In this document: positions 36,483-45,021 of the stretch, in pieces
Layout of the letters: each line of letters starts with the position of its first letter
Numbering within the stretch: position 1 is the first letter of the stretch
Assembly: GCA_036676355.1 (NCBI GenBank)
Contig: JAKFDA010000063.1
Location: 1 to 64,000 of the forward strand
DNA from: ZC4RG42 sp036676355
GTDB lineage: Bacteria; Pseudomonadota; Gammaproteobacteria; Burkholderiales; SG8-39
Direction: 5' to 3'
Length of the DNA stretch: 64,000 bases
Translations under genes and position numbers: made by a program
The notes under the pieces: model-generated
What the model was told of the DNA's origin: nothing
Database searches by the model: none
The model's input: only the letters and a program-made list of their open reading frames with translations

Positions 36483-37850
36483 ATGAATCTCCATCGTCTA
36501 CTGCGTAAACGTGATGCCGAAGGGCGGCCGCTGCGTGTTGCCCTGATCGGGGCCGGCAAGTTCGGCACCATGTATCTTTCGCAGGCGCGCACCACGCCCG
36601 GCATGCACGTCGCGGCAGTGGTCGATCTGCATCCCGAACGCGCGCGCGGCGCGTTGACGCGCACCGGCTGGGAAGTCGAGCGGCTCGCGGCTGTCTCGAT
36701 CGAACAAGCGGTAAAGAAATCGACCGTCCACATCACCGACGATGCGATGGCGACGATCGCATCGCCGCATATCGATATCGTCATCGATGCGACGGGCAAT
36801 CCTGCCGCCGGCATTCGCCATGTGCTCGCGTGTTGCGAACACGGCAAACATATCGTGATGGTCAACGTCGAGGCCGACGCCCTCGCCGGGCCGCTGCTCG
36901 CGCGTTACGCCGAGCGTGCCGGCATCGTCTATTCGCTTGCTTACGGCGATCAACCGGCGCTGATTTGCGAACTGGTCGATTGGGCGCGCACGGCGGGACT
37001 CGAAGTCGTCGCGGCAGGCAAGGGCACCAAGTACCTGCCCGAATATCATGCATCCACGCCCGACACTGTCTGGCCGCATTACGGCTTCACGCCGGAAATG
37101 GTCGCCGCCGGCGACTTCAATGCGCAGATGTTCAATTCCTTTCTGGACGGCACCAAGTCAGCCATCGAGATGGCCGCGGTGGCGAATGCCACGGGATTGA
37201 CGCCTGCGCCGCACGGTCTGGAATTTCCGCCCTGCGGCGTCGACGATCTCGCGCGCGTGCTGCGTCCGCGCGATGCGGGCGGTGTGCTGCACCACAGCGG
37301 ACAGGTCGAAGTGGTATCGAGCATCGAACGTGACGGCGCGCCGGTGTTGCGCGATTTGCGCTGGGGCGTTTATGTCGTGTTCGAAGGCGCGAGCGACTAC
37401 GTGCGCAGATGCTTTAAGGAATACGGCCTGCTCACCGACGACAGCGGACGTTATTCGGCGATGTACAAGCCTTATCACCTCATCGGACTGGAGCTCGGCA
37501 TTTCGGTCGCGTCGGTCGGCGTGCGCAACGAACCGACCGGTGCGCCGCAGGCTTTGATCGGCGATGTCGTGGCGACAGCGAAGCGCGATCTGCGCGTGGG
37601 AGAAATGCTGGACGGCGAAGGCGGTTACACGGTGTACGGCAAGCTCATGCCCGCCGCCGATTCGCTGCGCCTCGGTGGCCTGCCGCTCGGCCTCGCGCAT
37701 GGTTTGAAATTGTTGAGACCTGTGCAGGCGGGTGGCCCGGTCCGTTGGGACGATGTTGCGTTCGATGCGACGGATCGCGCGGTGCAGTTCCGGCGCGAAA
37801 TGGAAGCCTTGTATCTAGCCGGGGAATTGGCGTCGCCTCGTCAGTCCTGA
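36483..37850 (+). CDS. NAD(P)-dependent homoserine-dehydrogenase-like oxidoreductase with SAF domain
   Basis: A 455-residue protein starting 8 nt after ftsB. An N-terminal Rossmann fold (VALIGAGKFGTMY, GAGKFG at 23-28) and a homoserine dehydrogenase NAD-binding type core (IDIVIDATGNPAAG, GKHIVMVNVEADAL) are followed by a C-terminal SAF-like region (AKRDLRVGEMLDGEGGYTVYGKLMP). Proteins of this build occur in sugar or polyol catabolism operons. No catabolic neighbours are present here, so the substrate is not evident. It may be transcribed with eno-ftsB. Confidence 0.8.
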   Translation: MNLHRLLRKRDAEGRPLRVALIGAGKFGTMYLSQARTTPGMHVAAVVDLHPERARGALTRTGWEVERLAAVSIEQAVKKSTVHITDDAMATIASPHIDIVIDATGNPAAGIRHVLACCEHGKHIVMVNVEADALAGPLLARYAERAGIVYSLAYGDQPALICELVDWARTAGLEVVAAGKGTKYLPEYHASTPDTVWPHYGFTPEMVAAGDFNAQMFNSFLDGTKSAIEMAAVANATGLTPAPHGLEFPPCGVDDLARVLRPRDAGGVLHHSGQVEVVSSIERDGAPVLRDLRWGVYVVFEGASDYVRRCFKEYGLLTDDSGRYSAMYKPYHLIGLELGISVASVGVRNEPTGAPQALIGDVVATAKRDLRVGEMLDGEGGYTVYGKLMPAADSLRLGGLPLGLAHGLKLLRPVQAGGPVRWDDVAFDATDRAVQFRREMEALYLAGELASPRQS

Positions 37851-38099
37851 CCGCAACGCGACATGCGCGCGCTGCGCGTGCGCAATTCGAATCTTTTTGT
37901 TAGCTCGTATCCGGCCTGCGGATCGGTCTCCGCTGGCGCGTGAAACACGTCCGAGTGCGGTTCGCCGCCACTCGGTGCCACATAGTTCACACGCGCCATT
38001 GCGTCCTGCTGCGAATGGCTCGCATCGTGCATTGATGTGGGCGTCGCTACAGGGGCGGCATTTCGTTCAGGAGCGAGGGGCCTGAACGAGCAGGGAGGT
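37851..38099 (+). other. Non-coding structured stretch upstream of a strong terminator
   Basis: About 250 nt without a convincing gene. It contains a very stable hairpin at 37951-37975 (CCGAGTG-CGG / CCG-C-CACTCGG closed by a TTCG tetraloop) and a second at 38064-38088 (CGTTCAGG / CCTGAACG). It then runs into the terminator at 38100-38132. This could be a long 3' UTR of the oxidoreductase gene or an independent small RNA; I could not identify a promoter or a known RNA family. Confidence 0.4.
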
Positions 38100-38132
38100 A
38101 GAGAGGCCGCCGTGAGGCGGCCTCTCTTTTTT
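38100..38132 (+). terminator. Strong Rho-independent terminator
   Basis: AGAGAGGCCGCC pairs with GGCGGCCTCTCT (12 bp) around a GTGA tetraloop and is followed by a T-run to 38132. Confidence 0.93.
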
Positions 38133-38249
38133 CATTCCCATCGCGCAAAGCGAACTTTTACGTTGTTTCATAGCCGAACCATTGTGTCTTCGACAGTACG
38201 GGGGCGCTTCAATCTGTGTGGCATCCCGCGTCGCAATAAGGGAGGAGGC

Positions 38250-38546
38250 ATGGCGGACATTCTGACGGAACCGGCGCAGGAACGTGGCTACATCACCGTG
38301 ATGTTGATGTACACGGCCGTGGTTTTCGTCGCTGTATTTCCGGTTTTCCTCGCACTGACGCTGGCCTCGGCAATTCTGGTTTCGCTCTATCGCGGGCCGC
38401 ACTTCGTACACTGGCGCGCGCCGCATCGATGCATGGGGTTGTTGCACTGGGCCGCGTTCGAATGGGATTACAACGGCCTGGGCGGTCGGCAAATCGGCGT
38501 CCGAGCGCTGGGCCTGGAAGTGTCGTATAGCGGCATGCTGCACTAA
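38250..38546 (+). CDS. Small single-span membrane protein, function unknown
   Basis: A 98-residue protein starting MADILTEPAQERGYITV, with one long hydrophobic segment (about residues 18-45, MLMYTAVVFVAVFPVFLALTLASAILVSLY region) and a positively charged, Trp/His-containing soluble tail. A GGAGGAGG ribosome-binding site lies directly upstream of the ATG. I do not recognise the family. It overlaps the convergent flavoprotein gene by 4 nt at the stop codons. Preceded by ~120 nt without other features. Confidence 0.55.
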   Translation: MADILTEPAQERGYITVMLMYTAVVFVAVFPVFLALTLASAILVSLYRGPHFVHWRAPHRCMGLLHWAAFEWDYNGLGGRQIGVRALGLEVSYSGMLH

Positions 38547-39811
38547 CTGTGCTCGGCGTGCGCTCGACGCGCATCGAGGCGATGTAATACACCGTGCGCC
38601 GCAGCCTTGCCGCTTGCGAAACAGGCCGTGAGCAGATAGCCGCCCGTGGGCGCTTCCCAGTCGAGCATTTCGCCGGCGCAGAACACGCCGGGCAGGGTGC
38701 GCAACATCAGCTTGTCATCCATTGCATCGAACGCCACGCCGCCTGCGCTGCTGATCGCTTCGTCGAGCGCTCGCGTGGCAACGAGCCGTATCGGCAGTGC
38801 CTTGATCGCGTCGGCAAGCAGTGTCGCATCGTTGTAAGTCGCGGCCGGCACGCACTCGCGCAGCAAGCCCGCTTTCACACCTTCGATGCCGACGCGGCTT
38901 TTGAGATGACTCGACATCGAGCGCGAGCCGCGCGGATGCGCAATCTCGTGCGCCAGGCGCTGCGCCGTCCTGGCTGGCGCCAGATCGACGTGCAACAGCG
39001 CAGTGCCGGTCCGTTCGATTTCATCGCGCAGCAATGCGGACAACGCGTAGATCGCGCCGCCTTCCACACCGGTGTCGGTGATGAGGAATTCGCCGGGACG
39101 CGTGGTGATCGCGCCATCGAGATCGGTGAAATGCAGTACCACCGACTTCACCGGTTGTCCGGCAAAGCGGCTGCGGAAATGCTCGCTCCACGTTGCATCG
39201 AAACCGCAGTTCGACGGTTTAAGCGGCGCGGTCGTTATGCCGCGCTGTGCAAGCAGCGGCACCCACGCGCCATCCGAGCCGAGTTTTGCCCAACTGCCGC
39301 CGCCCAGCGCGAGCACGACGGCGTCGGCGCGGATAATGCGTTCGCCTTCCGGCGCGTCGAAACGCAGTGCGAGGCCATCCGCTGTCCAGCCCACCCAGCG
39401 ATGACGCACATGAAAACGAACGCCCGCATTGCGCAGGCGCTGCAGCCATGCGCGCAACAGCGGGGCGGCTTTCATCTCCTTGGGAAACACGCGGCCCGAA
39501 GTGCCGACGAAAGTTTCGACGCCCAGCCCGTGTGCCCACTGGCGCAGCGCTTCAGCGCCGAACACGTCGAGCATCGGCGCGAGTTGCGTGCGACGCGCGC
39601 CATAGCGCATATAAAACGCGTCCGCATCTTCCGAGTGGGTGAGGTTCAGGCCGCCGCGGCCGGCGAGCAGGAATTTGCGCCCGACCGAGCGCATCGCATC
39701 GTAAACATCGACCGCGACGCCGGCCTGCGCCAAAGTCTCCGCGGCCATCAGGCCGGCCGGTCCGCCGCCGATCACGGCGACGCGTGGTGAATTTTCCCGC
39801 GACGCGTTCAT
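38543..39811 (-). CDS. NAD(P)/FAD-dependent oxidoreductase, HI0933-like flavoprotein (PP_4765 type)
   Basis: A 422-residue flavoprotein of the HI0933/BaiN group. The FAD-binding Rossmann motif VAVIGGGPAGLMAAE is at residues 12-26, followed by the family-specific GRKFLLAGRGGLNLTHSE and the C-terminal PGVFCAGEMLDWEAPTGGYLL. The physiological substrate of these proteins is not settled. Its start overlaps the end of the upstream glycosylase gene by 4 nt (minus strand), so they form a two-gene operon. Confidence 0.88.
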   Translation of the reverse strand: MNASRENSPRVAVIGGGPAGLMAAETLAQAGVAVDVYDAMRSVGRKFLLAGRGGLNLTHSEDADAFYMRYGARRTQLAPMLDVFGAEALRQWAHGLGVETFVGTSGRVFPKEMKAAPLLRAWLQRLRNAGVRFHVRHRWVGWTADGLALRFDAPEGERIIRADAVVLALGGGSWAKLGSDGAWVPLLAQRGITTAPLKPSNCGFDATWSEHFRSRFAGQPVKSVVLHFTDLDGAITTRPGEFLITDTGVEGGAIYALSALLRDEIERTGTALLHVDLAPARTAQRLAHEIAHPRGSRSMSSHLKSRVGIEGVKAGLLRECVPAATYNDATLLADAIKALPIRLVATRALDEAISSAGGVAFDAMDDKLMLRTLPGVFCAGEMLDWEAPTGGYLLTACFASGKAAAHGVLHRLDARRAHAEHS

Positions 39812-40356
39812 GGAGCGGAAACTTCGCGCAGGACGCGATAGTTGCCGATCAGAAATTCAAGACCGATGGCGGCGTTGGCCGGGCTGGGACTGGGCGAAAG
39901 AAAGAGGCGCGTGGCGCCGATGCGAAAGGATTGCAGGCCCCAATCCTCCGAGGCGTAGCCGAGGTCCGCATACTTGAGAAAATTGTTGATCGCGAGCTTG
40001 CCGTGAAACCAGGCGATGTTGGGCTGATGGCGTTGCAGCTTTTCGAGCAATACCGGCGCGCCGGCGCGCCAGTCGGCGGCGGTGAGTTCGGTTGCCTGGC
40101 GAGTGGGACGGCGCACGACATCGGTGAAGCCGATGTCGTAGTCACGATAAAGCCGTTCGACCGCCTGCACCGAAGGGACCAATTGTTCGGGCACCAACCC
40201 TGCGGCATTGAATGCCGGCCAGAAACGGTTGCGCGGAAAGGCGAACGCAAAGCCGAGTTCGGACGAAACACGGCCCGGGTTGATGCCGATCGAAAGAATA
40301 TTCAATCCGGTACGGACGTAGTCCGGTAGGGCTTTGGTCGGCGAGGGTGAATTCAT
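39808..40356 (-). CDS. mug: G/U mismatch-specific uracil-DNA glycosylase (Mug family)
   Basis: A 182-residue glycosylase of the uracil-DNA glycosylase superfamily. The signature LSIGINPGRVSSE carries the family Asn (N26) that activates water, followed by FAFPRNRFWPAFNAAG. The C-terminal motif LFLSPSPSPANA replaces the usual LPSTSPAN. It removes uracil or ethenocytosine opposite G. The ATG at 40356 was chosen as the first codon giving the compact family fold; upstream residues in the frame look non-native. Confidence 0.85.
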   Translation of the reverse strand: MNSPSPTKALPDYVRTGLNILSIGINPGRVSSELGFAFAFPRNRFWPAFNAAGLVPEQLVPSVQAVERLYRDYDIGFTDVVRRPTRQATELTAADWRAGAPVLLEKLQRHQPNIAWFHGKLAINNFLKYADLGYASEDWGLQSFRIGATRLFLSPSPSPANAAIGLEFLIGNYRVLREVSAP

Positions 40357-40482
40357 CGGAGTGTGAGAACCGGACGACGCGCGCCGCGTTGCACGGTCGG
40401 AGGCGCATTGTGCGGGAGAAGTCGCATTGGGGAAAGGTTGCGGCGTGCCGCTGCGTTCGCAAAGACGCGGCCGTTCGCCTGT

Positions 40483-40496
40483 TTGATCTCCATCAA
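40483..40496. promoter_or_regulatory. Perfect FNR box upstream of ccoI
   Basis: TTGAT-CTCC-ATCAA matches the FNR/ANR consensus at all ten specified positions and extends to TTTGAT/ATCAAA. It lies 153 nt upstream of the proposed ccoI start, in the 292-nt divergent gap with mug. That gap contains no other recognisable feature. Confidence 0.82.
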
Positions 40497-40648
40497 ATGG
40501 GTAATCCACCCATCACTTACGCTCGGGCTCGATTGGCGAAAAACCGATCGGATGTCGGGTATGGTAGCGGGCGCTGTCGTAACGGCGCCGAATCATCCTG
40601 AATCGACGTCGCGGCATGAACCCATCCAAGTTCCAGTAGGAGTTCGTT

Positions 40649-43120
40649 CTGAGCGCTGTTCTTCCCGCCGTCGCACCGCGCGATGCTGTCCAAGCCACCT
40701 GTTTCCATTGCGCTCTGCCCGCCGTCGGGGCGGGTAGCCGGCGCGCACTCGCGCAGGGCGAGTGGCGGGATTTCTGCTGTCCGGGTTGCGAAGCCGTTGC
40801 CTTGACGATTCTCGATCAGGGGCTGGCCGACTATTACCGTTTGCGCGAAGTGGCCCCTGCACGCCCGGATCAGCTCGATGCCGAAGCGGTTTCCACAGCG
40901 TATGACGACCCGGCCTTCCAGTCCACGTTCGTGCGCACCAACGCGGACGGCACGCGCGAAGCGAGCCTCATGCTCGAAGGCGTACGCTGCGCCGCCTGCG
41001 TGTGGCTGATCGAGCAGACGCTGCAGCGCCTTGCCGGTGTCGTGTCGGTCGAAGTGAATTACGTAACGCGCCGGGCGCAATTGCGTTGGAATCCGGCGCA
41101 GTTGCAGTTCAGCGCCGTGCTGTCGCGCGTACGTGCGATCGGCTACGGCGCGCACCCGTATCAGGCAGATCGTGCCGAGATGCTGCGCAAGGCCGAGCAG
41201 CGCCAGTGGCTGTGGCGTTTGTTCGTCGCCGGCTTCGGCATGATGCAGGTGATGATGTACGCGGTGCCGGTCTATCTTGCCGGTGACGGCACCATGAGCG
41301 CCGATATCGAACAGATGATGCGCTGGGCGAGTCTGCTGCTGACCGTGCCGGTGATCGGTTATTCGGCGCAGCCGTTTTTTCGCGGCGCGTGGCGCGAATG
41401 GCGAATGCGCCGCTTCGGCATGGATTTCCCGGTCGCACTCGGGATCGCAGTGGGATTCGGCGCGAGTTGCTGGGCGACGATCATAGCCGGCGGTCAGGTC
41501 TATTTCGACAGCATCACGATGTTCATTTTCGCTTTGCTGCTCGGCCGTTATCTCGAACTGCTCGCGCGCGTGCGCGTCGGCGATTCGCTCAATTATCTTG
41601 CGCGCCTCGTTCCGGCGGCGGGCGAACGGCTCAACGATTATCCGCATTCACGCGCGACCGAACGGATTGCCGTCGTGCATTTCGCCGCGGGCGATCACGC
41701 GCTGGTGAAGCCGGGGGAGCCGATTCCGGCCGATGGCGTCGTGGTCGAGGGGCACAGCGACGTCAACGAAAGCCTGCTCACGGGCGAAAGCCGCGCCGTG
41801 AGCAAGACCGCCGGCAGCGCGCTGGTGGGTGGATCGATCAACATGAGCAGCCCGCTGGTGATGCGTATCGAACGCGTCGGCACCGACACTATGCTGTCGT
41901 CGATCGTGCGCCTGGTCGAACGCGCCGCGGCGGAGCGTCAGCCGCTGGCCGAACTGGCCGATCGCTATGCGCACTGGTTCATCGTGCTGGTGCTCGTTGT
42001 CGCGGTGGCGACGGTGATCGGCTGGAGTCTGATCGATCCGAGTCGCGCGCTGTGGATCGCGGTTGCCGTGCTGGTGGCCACGTGTCCCTGCGCACTGTCG
42101 CTCGCGACGCCGGTGGCGTTGACTGCGGCGACCGGCGAACTCGCGCGGCGGGGTTTCGTTGCGACGCGCGGGCATGCCGTGGAAGCGCTCGCGCGCGCGA
42201 CCGATATCGTCTTCGACAAGACCGGCACGCTCACCGAAGGCGAGCCACGCGTGGTCGATGTGCATCTGTACGGCAACGCGTCGGCCGCGCATGCGGCGGC
42301 GATCGCCGCGGCATTGGAAAGCGGTTCGGAGCATCCCATCGCGCGCGCCATTGCCTGCCACGCAGCGGAGACGGGCGGCGAAACGCTGATTGGCGAAGCG
42401 CAGATGAACACGCCGGGCGAAGGGGTCGAAGGCGTGGTGCAGGGTGCGCGTTATCGCCTTGGTCGCCAGCGCTTCGCCGCACAACTTTGCCCGACGAGCG
42501 GGTTCGAGCGGATCGAGTCCGTCTATACCGAAGCGTGGTTGAGCGACGCGCGCGGGCCGGTCGCGCGTTTCAGCCTGGGCGATCGCATCAAGCCGCAGGC
42601 GCGCGAGCTGGTCGGTACGCTCAGGGCGAGCGGCAGGCGCGTGCATCTGCTGAGCGGTGACGGGCCGGGACCGGTGCACGAGGTCGCGCAATTTCTCGGC
42701 ATCGATGTCGCACGCGCCGAAGCGACGCCTGTGGACAAACGCGCCTATGTGCGCGCATTGCAGCGCGAAGGCGCGGTGGTGGCGATGATCGGCGACGGCA
42801 TCAACGATGCGCCGGTGCTGGCGCAGGCCGATGTATCCGTCGCCATGGCAAGCGGCGCGGCGCTGGCGCAAACGAATGCCGATGCCGTGCTGCTCAGCGG
42901 ACAACCCGCCGACCTGCTGCGCGCATTGGCGCTGTCGCAGCGCACCCGACGCATCATTCGCCAGAACCTTGCTTGGGGTTTCGGCTACAACCTGCTCGTC
43001 ATTCCCGCGGCGGTGGCCGGCCTCGTATCGCCGTGGCTGGCCGCCGTGGGAATGTCGGCCAGTTCGCTTCTGGTGATTGCAAACGCGTTGCGCCTGCGTC
43101 GCACGCAAGCGGAGCACTGA
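40649..43120 (+). CDS. ccoI: Copper-exporting P-type ATPase for cbb3 oxidase assembly (CcoI/FixI)
   Basis: A P1B ATPase of about 823 residues that moves copper across the inner membrane for cbb3 oxidase biogenesis. The N-terminal Cys-rich part has C18xxC21 and C43-C44-P-G-C47. An HMA domain with Cys114 and Cys117 (GVRCAACVWL) follows, then eight helices with the CPC motif (479-481, TCPCALS) and the phosphorylation site DKTGT at 523. The frame is open back to a TAG at 40637 and has no ATG, GTG or TTG before 40802, which would delete the Cys-rich region. The CTG at 40649 has TAGGAG 6 nt upstream and is the likely start. Confidence 0.9.
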   Translation: MSAVLPAVAPRDAVQATCFHCALPAVGAGSRRALAQGEWRDFCCPGCEAVALTILDQGLADYYRLREVAPARPDQLDAEAVSTAYDDPAFQSTFVRTNADGTREASLMLEGVRCAACVWLIEQTLQRLAGVVSVEVNYVTRRAQLRWNPAQLQFSAVLSRVRAIGYGAHPYQADRAEMLRKAEQRQWLWRLFVAGFGMMQVMMYAVPVYLAGDGTMSADIEQMMRWASLLLTVPVIGYSAQPFFRGAWREWRMRRFGMDFPVALGIAVGFGASCWATIIAGGQVYFDSITMFIFALLLGRYLELLARVRVGDSLNYLARLVPAAGERLNDYPHSRATERIAVVHFAAGDHALVKPGEPIPADGVVVEGHSDVNESLLTGESRAVSKTAGSALVGGSINMSSPLVMRIERVGTDTMLSSIVRLVERAAAERQPLAELADRYAHWFIVLVLVVAVATVIGWSLIDPSRALWIAVAVLVATCPCALSLATPVALTAATGELARRGFVATRGHAVEALARATDIVFDKTGTLTEGEPRVVDVHLYGNASAAHAAAIAAALESGSEHPIARAIACHAAETGGETLIGEAQMNTPGEGVEGVVQGARYRLGRQRFAAQLCPTSGFERIESVYTEAWLSDARGPVARFSLGDRIKPQARELVGTLRASGRRVHLLSGDGPGPVHEVAQFLGIDVARAEATPVDKRAYVRALQREGAVVAMIGDGINDAPVLAQADVSVAMASGAALAQTNADAVLLSGQPADLLRALALSQRTRRIIRQNLAWGFGYNLLVIPAAVAGLVSPWLAAVGMSASSLLVIANALRLRRTQAEH

Positions 43121-43122
43121 GC

Positions 43123-43290
43123 ATGGACGTGTTGTATCTGCTGATCCCGCTTTCGCTTGTGCTGGTGTTCCTGATCGCTGTGGTGTTCTGGTACGCACTG
43201 AAGGGCGGGCAGTTCGACGACCTCGAAGGTCCGGGTTTCAAGATTCTTCTCGACGACGACGATCCGCAAGAGCCGCCTTCCATGCGTTGA
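43123..43290 (+). CDS. ccoS: cbb3-type cytochrome oxidase assembly protein CcoS
   Basis: A 55-residue single-span membrane protein (MDVLYLLIPLSLVLVFLIAV) with the typical CcoS features FWYALKGGQFDDLEGPG and an acidic tail. CcoS is needed for heme and copper insertion into CcoN. It starts 2 nt after the ccoI stop, so the two are cotranscribed. Confidence 0.93.
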   Translation: MDVLYLLIPLSLVLVFLIAVVFWYALKGGQFDDLEGPGFKILLDDDDPQEPPSMR

Positions 43291-43470
43291 CGCGTGCGAT
43301 ATCGTCCGCATCGATGATCGATATCGTCGTGTTCGATTCGATGCGGCGAAATGCTGAGTATGGTCGCGAGTGCAACGCGCGCGGGCAAGCACAACGACAG
43401 GCGTCAATGCTTCGTGGCGGCGCGGCTGATGTCCTCGAACCGAGAATCTCCATCGAACGACGGGCTCCGT

Positions 43471-43511
43471 TTGACCTACATCAACTGACGTTCCAGCCCG
43501 CCATCTAGCAT
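43471..43511 (+). promoter_or_regulatory. FNR-dependent promoter of ccoNOQP
   Basis: FNR box TTGAC-CTAC-ATCAA at 43471-43484 (9 of 10 consensus positions) is followed, 28.5 nt from its centre, by a -10 like TAGCAT at 43506-43511. The predicted transcription start near 43519 places the box at about -41.5, a class II FNR promoter. The 284-nt gap between ccoS and ccoN holds no other feature. Confidence 0.8.
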
Positions 43512-43574
43512 TCGCCTGTCAATCTACGGACGCCTGCGCGTCGATCGAATTCAATAGCAAGGGGAAGTGTCTGA

Positions 43575-45005
43575 ATGGACGCCAACAACGCGACCTATAA
43601 CTACAAGGTGGTGCGGCAGTTCGCCATCATGACCGTGGTCTGGGGCATCGTCGGCATGTTTGTCGGTGTGCTCATTGCCGCACAACTTATCTGGCCTGAT
43701 CTGACACACGGCATCCCGTGGCTGTCGTTCGGCCGGCTGCGGCCGCTGCATACCAATGCGGTGATTTTCGCTTTCGGCGGTTGCGGCCTGATCGGCACTT
43801 CCTATTACGTCGTGCAGCGCACCTGTCACGTGCGTCTGTTCAGCGACAAGCTGGCGAGTTTCACCTTCTGGGGATATCAGGCCGTCATTGTGCTGGCCGC
43901 CATCACATTGCCGATGGGTATGAATTCGTCGAAGGAATACGCCGAACTCGAATGGCCGATCGACATTCTGCTTGCGATCGTCTGGGTGTCGTACGCGATC
44001 GTCTTCTTCGGCACGATCGCCAAGCGCAAGACCTCGCACATCTATGTCGCCAACTGGTTCTACGGTGGCTTCATTCTCTGCATCGCCCTATTGCATCTGG
44101 TCAACAACGCGGCGATTCCCGCGACACTGACCAAGTCCTATTCCGCCTATGCCGGCGTGCAGGACGCCATGGTGCAGTGGTGGTACGGCCACAACGCGGT
44201 GGGTTTCTTCCTGACTGCCGGCTTCCTGGGAATGATGTACTACTTCGTGCCCAAGCAGGCGCAACGGCCGGTGTATTCCTATCGCCTCTCGGTGGTGCAC
44301 TTCTGGGCGCTGATTTTCGTTTACATGTGGGCCGGCCCGCACCATCTGCACTACACGGCGCTGCCCGACTGGACGCAAAGCGTAGGCATGGTGTTCTCGC
44401 TGATCCTGTTCGCGCCGTCGTGGGGTGGCATGATCAACGGCATCATGACGCTCTCGGGCGCATGGCACAAACTGCGCACCGACCCGATCCTGAAGTTTCT
44501 CATCGTATCGCTGTCCTTCTACGGTATGGCGACGTTCGAAGGCCCGATGATGTCGATCAAGACGGTGAACGCGCTATCGCATTACACCGACTGGACCATC
44601 GGCCACGTGCATGCCGGCGCGCTCGGCTGGGTCGGCTTCATCACCATCGGCTCGCTCTACTACCTGATTCCGCGCATGTTCGGCAAAACGGAAATGTGGA
44701 GCACCAAGCTCATCACGCTGCATTTCTGGGTTGCGACCATCGGTATCGTGCTCTACATCGCGGCGCTGTGGATTGCCGGCGTGACGCAGGGTCTGATGTG
44801 GCGCGCGGTGAATCCGGACGGCACGCTCACCTACACCTTCGTCGAATCGACCAAGGCCAGCATGCCGTTCTATGCGATCCGTCTGCTCGGCGGCCTGTTG
44901 TATCTGAGCGGCATGGTCGTGATGGCTTACAACATGTTCAAAACGGCGGCGGATGGCAAACACGTGGATGCGCGCATTCCCGCTGTCGCCGCCGCACACG
45001 CTTAA
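43575..45005 (+). CDS. ccoN: cbb3-type cytochrome c oxidase subunit I
   Basis: A 476-residue catalytic heme-copper oxidase subunit with 12 membrane helices, carrying heme b, heme b3 and CuB. The conserved histidines include those in RPLHTNAVIFAFGG, WWYGHNAVGF, MWAGPHHLHYTALPDW and the heme-pair segment IGHVHAGALGW. It has no Glu of the D-channel type, as expected for C-family oxidases. AGGGGAAG lies 10 nt before the ATG. First gene of ccoNOQP. Confidence 0.97.
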   Translation: MDANNATYNYKVVRQFAIMTVVWGIVGMFVGVLIAAQLIWPDLTHGIPWLSFGRLRPLHTNAVIFAFGGCGLIGTSYYVVQRTCHVRLFSDKLASFTFWGYQAVIVLAAITLPMGMNSSKEYAELEWPIDILLAIVWVSYAIVFFGTIAKRKTSHIYVANWFYGGFILCIALLHLVNNAAIPATLTKSYSAYAGVQDAMVQWWYGHNAVGFFLTAGFLGMMYYFVPKQAQRPVYSYRLSVVHFWALIFVYMWAGPHHLHYTALPDWTQSVGMVFSLILFAPSWGGMINGIMTLSGAWHKLRTDPILKFLIVSLSFYGMATFEGPMMSIKTVNALSHYTDWTIGHVHAGALGWVGFITIGSLYYLIPRMFGKTEMWSTKLITLHFWVATIGIVLYIAALWIAGVTQGLMWRAVNPDGTLTYTFVESTKASMPFYAIRLLGGLLYLSGMVVMAYNMFKTAADGKHVDARIPAVAAAHA

Positions 45006-45021
45006 CCGAGGTTGGACGAAT

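Noticed and set aside
43077..43508. 143-codon frame spanning ccoS and the ccoN promoter region
   Set aside because: Wrong frame relative to ccoI and ccoS; the shared region is explained by ccoS and by the FNR promoter.
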